Below are positions 33,748 through 48,616 of a stretch of 64,000 nucleotides of DNA, piece after piece. A program made the position numbers and the translations under genes. This stretch comes from Myrica gale (lineage: Eukaryota; Streptophyta; Magnoliopsida; Fagales; Myricaceae). Location: the NCBI GenBank assembly GCA_963930655.1, contig OZ005617.1, positions 4,776,501 to 4,840,500 of the forward strand, read 5' to 3'. The notes below the pieces were generated by a model that had not been told where the DNA came from, did not search any database, and saw only the letters and a program-made list of their open reading frames with translations. Position 1 is the stretch's first letter. Each line of letters begins with the position of its first letter.

Positions 33748-36700
33748 TGTTGTTTAAGCTGTGATGTTTTATTTGAAACACGATTCAAGATGTGCTTATA
33801 TTCTCAGTGGATGTTGTGGTTGACACGCGATTCAAGATGAACTTATATTCTGAGTGAGGTGGGGGGTGGGGGAATGCAGCCAAAAGAGCTTGTCATGATT
33901 AACTTCTCAGAAAGCTTTGTGGAATGGTAGTGAAATTGCAACACCCATTGCCCACCAACTCAAAGTCAACTATCTTAAGTTTAGTGTCATTTCTCATCAT
34001 CCAGAAGCAAGTGTGAACATGGGACATTTTGTTTCCCCTTTAAAAATTGAACTCCCGTTTGATAACTTCTTTAATTTCCTGGAAAAACCAGGGGCCAGTT
34101 TCACAAGTTTGGTACCATTCCATTTATAGTTAATTCACTCGCGTCCTAATAGTTAGTGCCCCTCGATCATCAAATAAAGCATACCATACTTGGTAACTCA
34201 TAAACTGGGTGAAACAATCATAAATTATTGTTCTGCAGATGAAATCATTGCGAATGCTCTAGTGACTCGTAGTAACATAGCATGACATATTAATTAAATC
34301 ACCTTCCAGCTGGCGGGTTGCTTCTTGATATTTTTATGTTGCTGTACAGCTACTAGTCGAGGAATTTTAATGATGAAGATTCCATTCATATGCTTCTGCA
34401 ACATGAGGTTGTTGGCAGATATAACAACAAAGAACTGTTCACCATAAATAACTTGTATGCTGTCAAAGGAGTAAGCAGGCACTCACCCATGGTTCTTGAG
34501 GAACATGTGAAAAGTTCTTTTGAGCTAAAACTCGTTTTTCATGATATAGTACCAAATCTTGTTTGAGTTTCCTTCTTTACATTGTGCTATCTGGTTCTTC
34601 TCGTGCATCTCAAAACTCATTGTTGTCATTATCAACTAGATCACTAATTGTTGTCGTGAGCTGTATAATTTAGAGAGATTACAGAAATCTCTTCAATCAA
34701 AGGTCTTCCATGATTCTAACCTAAAGATTTGATTTAGTAAGATCATGGAAATCAAGATCTTCTTGAATCTGGAAGATCTTCTCAAATCAAGATAATTGAT
34801 ATTTGTGTAATTAGCCTTAATTAGTTGATTATATATCAATTGGTTGCCTCGCATATATAGTTTGTCTCCTCCTCCTATAAAAGGATGGCTCCTTGTACAA
34901 TTTAGACACATCTCAGAATATACAAAGTACTCTTCTCTTTCTCTGTCTTGTCTCTTATTTCAACACTAGTTTCTTTGTTATACATGGAATTTATGAGAGG
35001 ATTAATAGCAGAGAGAGGATGGTTTGGTGACTATTTATGAGGCCAGAAAGAACCTCTTAACACTTTGTAAAGAATTGCAGAAATTAGTTCCAAAAATTCC
35101 AACCATCAAAAGTCCTAAATATTAATTCTGATCTCCTTATTAGAACTGACTATTAGTTGAGGAGCGAACCTGTCTGATCCACCATTTGCAGCCAGAAATA
35201 TGCTTTTCATGTCGAAGAAAAAGTAATGGCAAAATGAAATTAACATATCTGGCGTATTCTGCACATTACGCATGCTTCTTCCCTTTGTCTCGGTGATCTC
35301 TTGCTATTGTTATTTTGTCTGGTCTTTTATACCAGTGGATTGATTTGCAATCAAAGTGAGTGATTTCTTAACTCTTGTTTCCCAAAGAATTAATAATAAT
35401 AAATTTTCCTTCTCTCACAATCTTGGTAGAAAGAATTGAGATTCATAGCAATGGTGATGGTTGCAACTGCATTAGTGGATTAATAAGTCTTCCTCTAAAC
35501 TTGACATCCCAACTGTACCAACTTTTTGGGGAAAAACTACAGTTGTTTCAATTCACCAAACATCAATGTCATCCCGGAATAGGATATGTCATGTTAATCT
35601 CTAACTTTGTCTACCAACATAAAACATCGTTATTACCCAAAAATATATAGCGCCATTATCATTGTGTCTTTACCAAAATTAAGTTTGGTTTGTTGACCAA
35701 ATAAATTATCTGTCATGTGGGAAACTCACTTTCTGTCATGGTGTATTTTCGCTCCCTCATTATTTATTGCAAAACTAGTATAGTCAGCAAGATTCATGAA
35801 AGAGAAAGCATCTTAATTAATAGTACAAATTCATATGATGTTGCCACGCAGAGCTCCAGTTACATGATTCCATCAAACAAAGCGACAACAGATGCCCTAC
35901 CATGAACCTGTTATCAGGTTTAAAGCTCAACATTCTTCCCCGGTAAGAGTCGCCTTTATTACTACATGTCTGAGGCATTGAAGTGATGACAAGTAGGTAG
36001 TCAGCATGGGTATGAATGACCAACACCAGGCTTCCCTTTCCCTACTTTGTGCCTTTGATTGTGTCCAGCTCTTTCTTAGCCATCAATCTCTATAAGCTTT
36101 CATGCGTTTAATTGGGCAATGACCTTCAAAATTCACAAAGTATGTCAGTAAAAAAATTTATATGTGATTAGGCACAATAGTTAAGCAACAAGATATAGCT
36201 TCCGAGTACATCTCACTTAGATCGCACTATTCCCTGTTAAGCATGACTTAAAAGGGTGAAAATTATGATATAAGGCTTAATATGGTCAAAGAGTACTGTC
36301 TTTAACTCTGCCTGCAGGAGAAAAACACAATAGAAAATAGTTTACTTAAGCAGAATCTTCACATATTTGTTTAACACACAAGTAGAACCTTCTAACCCTG
36401 AGACATATCACTATATCAGTATAAATCAGTGTAAGGAGGATGAGAAAAAACGTTCTGATCTTAGGGTTCATGGTGGGTATGGTGGTAGCTTTGAGAGGAT
36501 AGGGAGATGTGATTTTTATTCTAGCTAGGTGGAAGAGGGTGAATTCATGAAAAGTTTTCATGCTTGCAAGGTAATCAAAAGTTCTTTGGCATGATGAAGA
36601 ATCAGCAGTACCCATAGTGATCGCCACAAAGTCCACTGATCAAGCTTTTGTGTCATCGAACCTAAAATTTACTTTTAGTCCATTGAAAGCAGCTCCTAAT

Positions 36701-37450
36701 TTGGATGGATAAAGCGGTCAATGCTTGCATGGCTCAGGCTTTCCATATTCTGCTTTGACTTGTAAGTTTTCTGGCGTGTCTAGAACTCAACCATATATAT
36801 CAAAGTCCATATGCCCATTCATTAGCTTCAGACCACAGTACATAGTAAAGGGAATCATTATCAGTGCATGAGCAAGCAATTGGCACGATACAAGTTTCAA
36901 TCCCTCTAATTGATTACTAGTTATTGGATGTTGCTTTCATTGTTGAATATGGTCTTCACAGAAATATACAGTAAGAATAGTGAATTAATCCTGTTATGTC
37001 AAAGACTTATATATTCGATTCAACCTGCTAAATCCACATGGTATTAGTACAGATATAGGTATCAGGATTAGATTATAGAAAATGATTAATTAAACATTAT
37101 TGCAAAATGAGAATCATAATCCATATATCTGATCAATATTTCGTTTTTTGAACAATCTCATATAATGCATAAGCCATTCTTAATACTTTGTTATCGTGTA
37201 TATATTCAGAAGTTTTAAGAAATTAAGATAAATTGGTAACTTGCCTTTGTTGCGATATAAAAGGAGTTAAAAGAGATTAGAAAGTTGCCTTCTATCTGTT
37301 GCAAACCTTGTCAGGTAAAATATTTGACGAAGATATACTTTGTTTTTGACACGCTGTAGGCATTTCAAATGCAGCACTAGGAAAAACAACTTTTGCAACA
37401 AAATTTTGTTGTACCAACCTTCAATTCCACGTTTTCTTGTGGTAATAGCA
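33748..37450. other. Intergenic DNA, one probable solo LTR
   Basis: No convincing gene. It contains the probable solo LTR at 34649-34965. A frame at 36346-36636 (minus) has an internal MNPKIRTFFLILLTLIYTDI that looks like a signal peptide but leads to nothing recognisable. The rest is unique AT-rich DNA. Confidence 0.45.
34649..34965 (+). mobile_element. Probable Ty1/copia-type solo LTR
   Basis: The segment begins TGTTG and ends CAACA, the usual short inverted ends of copia LTRs. It has a TATA-like CTATAAAAGG near 34877 followed by a likely transcription start. The flanks CTAAT (34644-34648) and CTAGT (34966-34970) match at four of five bases. There is no internal domain and no second LTR nearby. 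Confidence 0.5.
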
Positions 37451-37489
37451 ATGGATAGAAGCATTACTAAAATATATGGTGAAGATGGA

Positions 37490-37790
37490 AGCTACATGGT
37501 GATAGATGCCTTATACAAGAAGACAAAGGAACTGGGATGACTTAATCACTTGGGCAAGAACCTTATTGGCAGCCATGATCTATACAATATGGATGGAGAG
37601 AAACATGAGATTGCATCGAAATCCACCACGAAGCAGTGCAAGAACTTCAATGGGCAAGCCAAGAACTTCAGAGCAACAAACTGCTGATCACCATTAAGAA
37701 GATTGTTCTTGCTGCTGCTGTGTATGTATTATGGAAAGAAAGAAACAACAGAAGACACCAGGTGATGCAGGGGGATCCGAGTCAGACGAT
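37490..37790 (+). mobile_element. LINE ORF2 C-terminal fragment(s)
   Basis: Two short plus-strand stretches resemble the helix after the zinc-binding end of L1-type reverse transcriptases: LITWARTLLAAMIYTIWMER at about 37537-37596 and KIVLAAAVYVLWKERNNRRH at about 37698-37757. The matching motif WRERN is in the LINE at 18754-19644. The two stretches are in different frames and may be a local duplication. Ends and TSD were not found. Confidence 0.6.
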
Positions 37791-37799
37791 GCCGAGTTG

Positions 37800-40751
37800 T
37801 CAAATTGCTCATTGATGGCACTGAATTACCTGGAGTTGGCGGATCAGCGCAAGGATGGCAAGAAATCGTGATCTAGCCTAATTGGGGCGGTTTTCGTGCA
37901 TGTGTCGGTTTTTTGGCCATAAGTTTGGCTACAAGTGTCCGATTTGCGCCCGTGACGCCAATTCGGAAAGCTAATTTTGGCGCGCACGTCATGGGCACCG
38001 AGCATACTCATTTCGAGCCCTAAATCCGTTGTTTTCCTTTTCGAATCTCTATTTTTAGTTAATTTTTGTTATTTATCGTAATCTTCTATTTGTCAATTAG
38101 GAAGTAATTCTGAATCTGATTTGGGCCAGATTTTTGGCAGTCTTTTGATTTCTTTCCGTATTTCGTTTTGGTAAGAATTTTAGGGTTTTGCTATTTTTGG
38201 TAAAATTCTATTAAGGGTCGATTTTCAACTATTTTAACTCGGCTTGTAGGCTGTTTTTGTTCATTCCCGAATATTGAGAATTTTATTGAATTCCAGAGTG
38301 TTCTCTGAATGTTTTAGTCAAATTCTCCATTTTTTCCCTTGCAAATTACCTATTGCACTAGCTTGCAGAATAATCTCTATTCTGTTCGGCGTCACCAGGG
38401 CAGGAAACAAAGGTTGGTGTTTGTTTACATAGAAATCATACAGCTTGTTAGAGCTAAAATTAATTCCAAGAAGTGGAAGCTATCTCCATTTGAGAAAGTA
38501 TCTATTTCCAGAGCTTGGGATGTTGGATAGATACTAGTAGTCTTGCTGCTATGTTAAGCAGTTTCTTGTAATCCTTGTAAGTGGCTCTATTTTGTGTTAA
38601 GGGAGGACTGTGGTTCCTGAGCGCCTGAATTCTCTTGTGTTTTCGATCATTGTACAATGACTTAACATTTTTATTATATAATATGTACCAATTACCCAAA
38701 ACAAAATCTGAATATGACAAACAAACATGCACCCATCCCCTATAAATCTTTTTGTGGCTGACAAGTGACAAATGGCAACTATCTGTGGAAGTGTTTGGAG
38801 GTGATCCCCGTGGGGTGGCTGGATAGTGGACCTTTGGTTTTCTTTGTCTGGTTGTTGCTGTATGATTACTTTTTTGTTGTTTTATAATGGAACAATGTAC
38901 CCCTCTATACTGGACCCAGGCTAGATACTAACTTTGAATGGCTTTCCGACCCACCCTCTGCACTGGCTCTGAGCCAGGGTGTCACAGGACCCTGGTGTAA
39001 TTATTTTAACAATCAATCTGACAAAAAAACAATCAATCTACCTTCTTACTTTTACTAAAAAAAAAAGGATGGAAGCTGTCACCTTTAAGTATCTGAAATC
39101 GCCTTTACAATTGCTTAAACATTAGATTTAACAAACTTTTTGATGTCATTCGTTTTACTTTTCTTAGGATTCCTATATGCCTACCAAGTGTCCTTTGATT
39201 CCAATACGTCTTTCTCACCTAAAATACCAGATTACAGGCCCTTAAAAGCTCCTAATTTCCTAAACCTTTAAAACCCTATAAACCCTTGAATAGTTTTTAG
39301 GTTCTAGGAATAACTGAGGATAAACAAAAAGCTATTAAAAATTCTGAAACTTAACCTAGTCATAGGAATTGAATGAAGTAAATACAGATCATAGATATTC
39401 CTGCACAATTTGAGAAACATGTTTAGCACCACCCTGCTTACTGGAGAATAACTAGTCCTCCGATTAGATTAGAACAGTTTCTTTCATACGTCTAGAGAGA
39501 ACTGACTCGTCTTGATGTTAAAAAAAATGGAACTGACTGATCGAGATCGACGAGATGTTAACCTCGGCTGTCTCCTCAAGAATTATGCTAAAAAATGGAA
39601 AAGCATGGCGTGTAAGCGATAAGGATCCAGCTCATAGTCAAATACTAAACAGAGAACTGACTGGTCGAGATGTTTTCTGTTCATTTTGCGAGCTTATGTT
39701 GCCATGTTGAATGGTAAATAGCAAAGCTCCAGAGAACGGAAATAAAAATCTCATCCAACCCTCCGGGTATGTTTGTGGTTTAAGTCTTGATACGATGGAT
39801 TGTGGCTGTCACATCACACAAGAAATTTCGCCAGAACCTTCTACAAAGCTGACCATCCATCTCTCTTATCCCTGACCTCAGAAATGTTACAGTCTGTATT
39901 GCGTTCACTTGTGACTCACCTTGTAACCGATTGTACAGGAAAGCCAATGAAACCTTCCTACTCTGTATCGATTGTAGGGACTGTGGGGAAGAAAATGGAT
40001 ATGTTAAGTTGAAGGAAACTTAGACCTGTCAAATACATCTATATCGTTTCAAGATTATTAACTCGAACGATCATAATCATATCCTTTGTTTATGGAAATA
40101 AAATGCCTTGTAATAACCTGGAAAATTAAATTGTATAATGCAGCTTTAGAGACACCAAGCTTATCCGTTAGCAACCCAAGCACCTATTGCTAAATTCTAG
40201 TAATAAGAGAAAACATATCAAAACTTTTATGCTGCTAGTCTGCTACCCGTACGTGGGTAGTGGCCTAACAGACCCACCTTCTGGGAAAGACTCCTATGCA
40301 CTGAACAAGTAGATGGTCAGCTTCAATTCCCCTAAACGACAAGCTCAACTCAACTGGTAAAGGGATGTTGAATGCTGAGAGCGGGGAAGCAATGTACCCT
40401 CTTCTTCGTCCATCATGGGCAGACCGCAGATGGTTCTCCCTTCTCCAAGCTTTGTTCTCTGTTTCTCAGTAGTGAGACATGAAATTAAGGGTGGGTGAAT
40501 CTTTAGCCCTCAGGGATAAATCCAATGTATAAGCATCTTCTCTCACACGTTCAATTATTCATTGCGGCTCATAATATCAACGAGCAAGTTTAACTAGGGA
40601 TGTTGTTTTTGTAAAAAATTGTAAGATTTTTAGGATTTTTTATAGAATTATGAATATTTATATATATTGAAGTTTTATAGGTTTTTGTATAAATGTTATT
40701 AAAAAGTTTTAGAGATATTTAATTTTTATTAAAATTTTTAAAAAAAGTATA
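37800..40751. other. Intergenic DNA, no gene seen
   Basis: The stretch 37800-38720 may be the trailing part of the LINE debris or another old retroelement, but no motif supports this firmly. The remainder to 40751 shows no coding sequence, tandem repeat or clear inverted repeat. Confidence 0.4.
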
Positions 40752-40759
40752 GAGAAAGA

Positions 40760-43245
40760 TAGAGTTGTTCACCGGTACCGGCGGTGTGCTAGTTAACCGG
40801 CACCGGTCACCGCTCCCCGCTTAGTAGCGGGGGTGGTACCGGTTTTCATTTTCATCCTGGGCGATTCACCGCCACCACCGTTTTTTTTTAAAAGGCAGGT
40901 GAGAGAGAGTGAGAGAGGGAGGTGAAACGTGAAAGAGAGGGAGAGTGAGACAGAAAGGGAGAAAGAGGTGAAAGAGAGGAGAGTCGAAAGAGGAGTAGAA
41001 AAATAATCTGCTATAGGTTGATTTCTTCATGTATAATATAGAAAATGGGTAAAGTCATAGTTAGCCCTCTAACTATGACCAAATTTCAAATCGAGACCCT
41101 TAATTTTGAAACCCACAATTTAAGACCCATAAGTTTTAAAATATGTCAATATTAGCCCCCCGTCTAAATCCTCCGTCAAATTAGACGGTTTTTCACCCGC
41201 GTGTGTTACACGTGCATATCTTCTATTAAAATGTCCATAATGCCCTTATAAATTATTCACACAGACGACATTGTGACGCCACGTGTCAATGCACCCCTTT
41301 TGTTATTCTTTCGTTGTTTTGCACATGCGAAAGCCCGACCAATGTCCTACGCACGCTTGACCGGGTCCCACTTTCACCACCACCCCTACTGTACATCAAC
41401 AATCTTTCTGTTTCACTCTCTCACGTATCCGGTACTCAGTCGAAAAAGAAAGAGAAAGACAGAGTAGCTTCTGTGTATATCTCTCACATACTCATCAGAT
41501 CCCACTCCCAAAGCAAAAGGAAAAACGCTCTCTCGCTCTTTCCATTTTTGTTATTTTTATCAACGGGATTTGTTTTGGTAAAAAATTGGTTCTGTGTGTT
41601 TATTTTGGAAAAATGCTACTTTCCTTTTAGTATTTTATTCAGTTTTCCTTTTATGTCCAATACACAAGTGGTTTTTGGGCCAAGAACATTTGACTAATTA
41701 TTTATTAATTTAGACTTCTATTGATACTTTCATTTTTAATCTTGTCTAGCTGTTTAAGATATTTTGTTCCTAAAAATTTTTGTTTAAAAAATAAAAAATT
41801 AATCTTCTAGCAGTTATTAAATATTGTTGTATCTGACGATTTGATTACACCAAAGAGAAAGAGAAAAATGGAAAGAATAAAAATAAAAAAGTTTTTCCTT
41901 CTAACCTCTCACAGACTTTATCAGATTATGTGGGATTTAAATAATCTTGGAAAGGATAAAGAATAATGGGCCATAAATTAAATAATTAGAAAATACACAA
42001 GAAAGAGACGAAAAGTTCTTTAAGAATAAACAAATTTTGCAAAAGAAGAGAAAAATATTTAATATAAATCCGGCAAAAGTAAAGACACAATCAATATCGG
42101 CGGCGTGTTATCTGATGACGTGAGAGGAACAGGGTCTCGGCAAAGCGGGCAAGTGGAGTGGGACTGTAACCACGTGTCAATGTACTCACTAAGGGCATTT
42201 TAGACATTTCAACAGTAGATTATGCACATGGGTGAAAAACCGTCCAACTTGACGGAGGATTTAGACGGGGGGCTAATATTGACATATTTTAAAACTTATG
42301 GGTCTTAAATTGTGGGTTTCAAAATTAAGGATCTCGATTTGGAATTTGGTCATAGTTAGGGGGCTAACTATGACTTTACCCCTATAGAAAAATAAGCATT
42401 ATTTTTAAAAATTATCTCCCTATCACTCTTAACAAATTAATAATTTCCTAATTTACATTTAAAGTTATTCCAATAAATTAACAATTTCCTAATTTACATC
42501 TAAATTCAAATTCAAATTCAAATTCAAAGAAGACAACTAATTAATTTTGAATTGAAAAATCACCTAAATATTCTCTCTCTATCACTCCAATAAATTAACA
42601 ATTTTCTAATTTGCATATAAAGTCAAATTCAAATTCAAATTCAAAAATTCTCTCTTAATTTGCATTAAAGCCTTTTATTTAGTAATTGATTTATTTGGAA
42701 AATCATTAATGAGAATTTTATTTCATATTGAGCTTTTTAATTAGTCAAGCATTTTATTTGTAATCGATTATGATGAATTTGAAAATCTAGACTTTTATTT
42801 AGTAATTGATCCTAATATATTTAGAAAGATATGATCTAATTTAACAATAGGATTCTAGAAGATTTTAAACTAGGTAATTTTTAAACATTTAATTTAGGTT
42901 GTTTAATTTTTCTCCTTTTCTACTCTTCTCCTCTCTCTCTCTCTCTCTCTCTCATCTATGTCTCTCCCTATCCCTCTCACAGCTGCTCCACCTCCCACAG
43001 CGGTTCCGCTTGCCAATAAGGCTCTCTGCTCTCTTTCCCTCTCAATCTCTCTATGCCCAAACGGCCAAATGGCCCAAAAAGTGGCCCAAACGGCCCAAAA
43101 AAAATGGTCCAACGGTGGGCGGTTAACTGCTTCCGCCATTGCTGGGCACCTGTATTACCGGTCCCGTGGTGAAATTTTCATCACCGCCCAAGGCGATGGC
43201 CATGGGGGGTATAACCGCCCCCGCCACCGCCGATGCACAGCCCTA
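40760..43245. mobile_element. hAT-type element with a nested MULE
   Basis: The left end is TAGAGTTGTTCACCGG; the right end, CCGATGCACAGCCCTA, is its imperfect mirror. Flanks GAGAAAGA (40752-40759) and GAGAAGGA (43246-43253) form an 8-bp duplication with one mismatch. Subterminal DNA on both sides is rich in CACCGCC/GGCGGTG. No transposase is present. A (CT)n run lies at about 42931-42953. The interior is interrupted by a separate element at 41046-42382. The frames at 42899-43266 are compositional and not called. Confidence 0.72.
41046..42382. mobile_element. Mutator-like TIR element, 1337 bp
   Basis: Inverted repeats of about 190 bp begin (T/G)GGGTAAAGTCATAGTTAG and meet again at 42382. The 9-bp duplication TATAGAAAA is exact at 41037-41045 and 42383-42391. 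The interior is non-coding and AT-rich. It is nested inside the hAT element at 40760-43245. Confidence 0.9.
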
Positions 43246-43253
43246 GAGAAGGA

Positions 43254-44271
43254 TGATTTAATATAATTGTTTAATAAAAAAATACTGGAGTTAGGTGGAA
43301 AAGTACAGAGAAAGAATATTTGTTATAATTTTTTTAAAAAGTATATTGGAATTTGTGTGAAAAAATGTTGAAATTTGTGTAAAAGGTATTGTTGTTTGTG
43401 TATAATTTTTTGAAATTTTAGATGTTGGTTTTTCAAATTTATATTATATTCTAGAATTTTTTTTGCAAACGAGTTCTCCACCCTTTACACTTTCTGCTGC
43501 AGAACGAAAAATGTATGACTACTTGCCTATTCATTATAAATACCACGAGCTCATATAAGATGGGAATTTAAGAGTATGCTTGGATAGAGCTTTTTAGAGA
43601 AAACTGTTTCGATAATTGTAGTACAAAACTATTTTAATTTTTTTCTTTTAAAAAATTCACAAAATAAACATAAAAAGAAACAATCATGGAGAGAGAGACA
43701 GTCCAACTTCCGTGGCAACCCCATCCTGCAAGGTGAGATTCCACCACCGAATAGGGCCGGACCATCTGTTGGAGGCAATAGTTGGAACATCTTTTTAGAA
43801 GAATTATCTTTTTAAAAGAAAAACATCATTATATACTCTATATTTATAATGCAAAATCAAAGGCCCTCAAATTTCAATATGTCTAATTACGCCCCTTAAC
43901 TTGCAAAAAATAAAACATTAATTTCGCCCGCTATTGGATTTGACCGTAAATTTAGCAAAATTTATGTGGAATGATTGAAATGCCTCAAATTATTGGAAAC
44001 AACAAATATCACAACATCTGTATCTCACAGTCAAGTAGAAATAAGCATAATTTAACAATAAGCCAACCCTTCTAAAAATATGGGAAGGCAACAATAATGT
44101 ATTATGATACAATAAAATAACTCTTCCCGAGAAAAACAAGTAAAAAGTTAGGCATTACTACACATTTCACACCAGTAGATCAGGGGTCATCAAATTATGT
44201 ATGGGGGTATCCACATCAAATGGTGGTAAAAATACTTCTTCTGCATGATGGTGCGGAGGGATGAAGCTTGC
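43254..44271. other. Intergenic DNA, one orphan TIR-like segment
   Basis: No gene is seen. Around 43850-43990 the phrases 'ggccctcaaatttcaatatg...cgccccttaacttgcaaaaa...attggatttgaccg' are in the style of MULE TIRs, but no partner arm was found. The sequence next to 44271 is the 3' flank of the beta-amylase gene. Confidence 0.45.
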
Positions 44272-47270
<2,999 letters not shown>

Positions 47271-48249
47271 TGAACGAATTTTTATAACGGTTAGGGCTTC
47301 AAAAAATTGTTCCTATTTGCAGAAATGTGTGTGTTTCAGAGAGAGAGAGAGGGGGAGGGAGGGAGGGACCAAATGATGTTACAGTAGGGAGGCGGTGTAT
47401 GTACAGCAAGGTGAGAGGAGAAACTGTCATCTCATTTTATCCCAAATACACTTAGGGAAAGGAATGTTTCTGGTATGCTTGGGCATTAAAATTTTACATA
47501 TTTTAAAATTTTAACATAACAAAAATTATAATATAATTTTCTCTCCTTAATCACATCATTAATTTTTACTATAATAAATATTAAAAATCATCTATTTCTT
47601 CACTTTTTTTCATCAAATCCAATACTCTAAAATTTTAACACATAAACACTTAGTAAAATTATAAATATAAACGTAAATACTTAGTAGAATTACAATTAAA
47701 TTTTGAATATTTAAGTAAAGTTAAAATTATATTGACAGTTTCAAGTTGTTAAAAAGAATTTATATTTATAAAAAATAATAAAATACTATATTAAAATACG
47801 TTATATTTTGTGATGTTTTGATTATAAATATAAACGTAAAATATAAATATTAAAAAAAATAACCGAATATGCCATTAATTAATGTCAATATTGTCCAAAA
47901 TTGGGACTAATATTAAATTAACAGAATAATGAGACTTAAGATTAGTTGAAAAGTATACTCTTAATTAATGCCAATATTGCTCAAAAATTGGGGTTAATAT
48001 TAAATTAACAGAATAATGAGACTTAAGATTAGTTGAAAAGTATACTCTTAATTAATGCCAATATTGCTCAAAAATTGGGGTTAATATTAAATTAACAGAA
48101 TAATGAGACTTAAGATTAGTTGAAAAGTTAAAACATATATGATTATTAGAAAATTCAAAGTTCGGTCTTGTAAACGTGAGCTTCGTGGGCGGACGGTCCG
48201 GATTGGATGAGATGACATTGTGACGGGAAGTGATGGATGAGGCTAATAA
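47271..48249. other. Upstream of beta-amylase, AT-rich, with a tandem repeat
   Basis: The first 150 bp include a GAGAGA run at about 47339-47350 and a GGGAGGGAGGGAGGG tract near 47350-47368, likely in the 5' UTR or core promoter of the leftward beta-amylase gene. The rest to 48249 is very AT-rich and holds only the tandem repeat at 47875-48134. Confidence 0.5.
47875..48134. repeat. 86/87-bp tandem repeat, three copies
   Basis: Units start TTAATTAATG at 47875, 47961 and 48048. Units two and three are virtually identical; unit one differs at several bases. This points to recent duplication of the last unit. It is non-coding and AT-rich. Confidence 0.9.
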
Positions 48250-48616
48250 TACATTGTATTTTTTTCATAACCATAATATAAATAAAAAAGAGTAAAAATT
48301 ACAGACCACAGAAAACAAACAAAAAACAGTTGAGGGATCAAACCCCTCGTAAACCCAAGGGTAAAAAACCGACGTGCTCGAAAAAGGGAAATGCTGCCCT
48401 CAAACGTAAAGGAAGCTGTTCGTTGAGCAATAAGGTGCGAAAGAGAGTTCGCACAATGCTGGACAAAACTCCACGAACAAGTGGAAATTGCCAGTCAAAT
48501 ACCTAGCATTTTGAATCAGAGATTCACACGCCCAAGGCGACAAGAGGGACCGGTCTTAAAGAAGATCAACAATAACCTTAGAATTGCCCTCAATAATCAC
48601 ATTCCGAAGACAAAGA

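Noticed and set aside
36000..36060. Minus-strand GKGKPGVGHSY resembling the end of a CEP or PIP peptide
   Set aside because: The frame is open for only about 22 codons, has a stop just upstream and no linked signal peptide.
36346..36636. Minus-strand frame with a possible signal peptide (MNPKIRTFFLILLTLIY)
   Set aside because: Nothing after the hydrophobic stretch matches a known peptide family, and no convincing downstream exon was found.
42899..43266. Frames of 75-102 codons over a (CT)n tract
   Set aside because: Low-complexity sequence inside a hAT element; opposite-strand frames are equally long.
47875..48134. Possible CRISPR-like array
   Set aside because: The 87-bp units are contiguous tandem copies with no spacers, in a plant genome.
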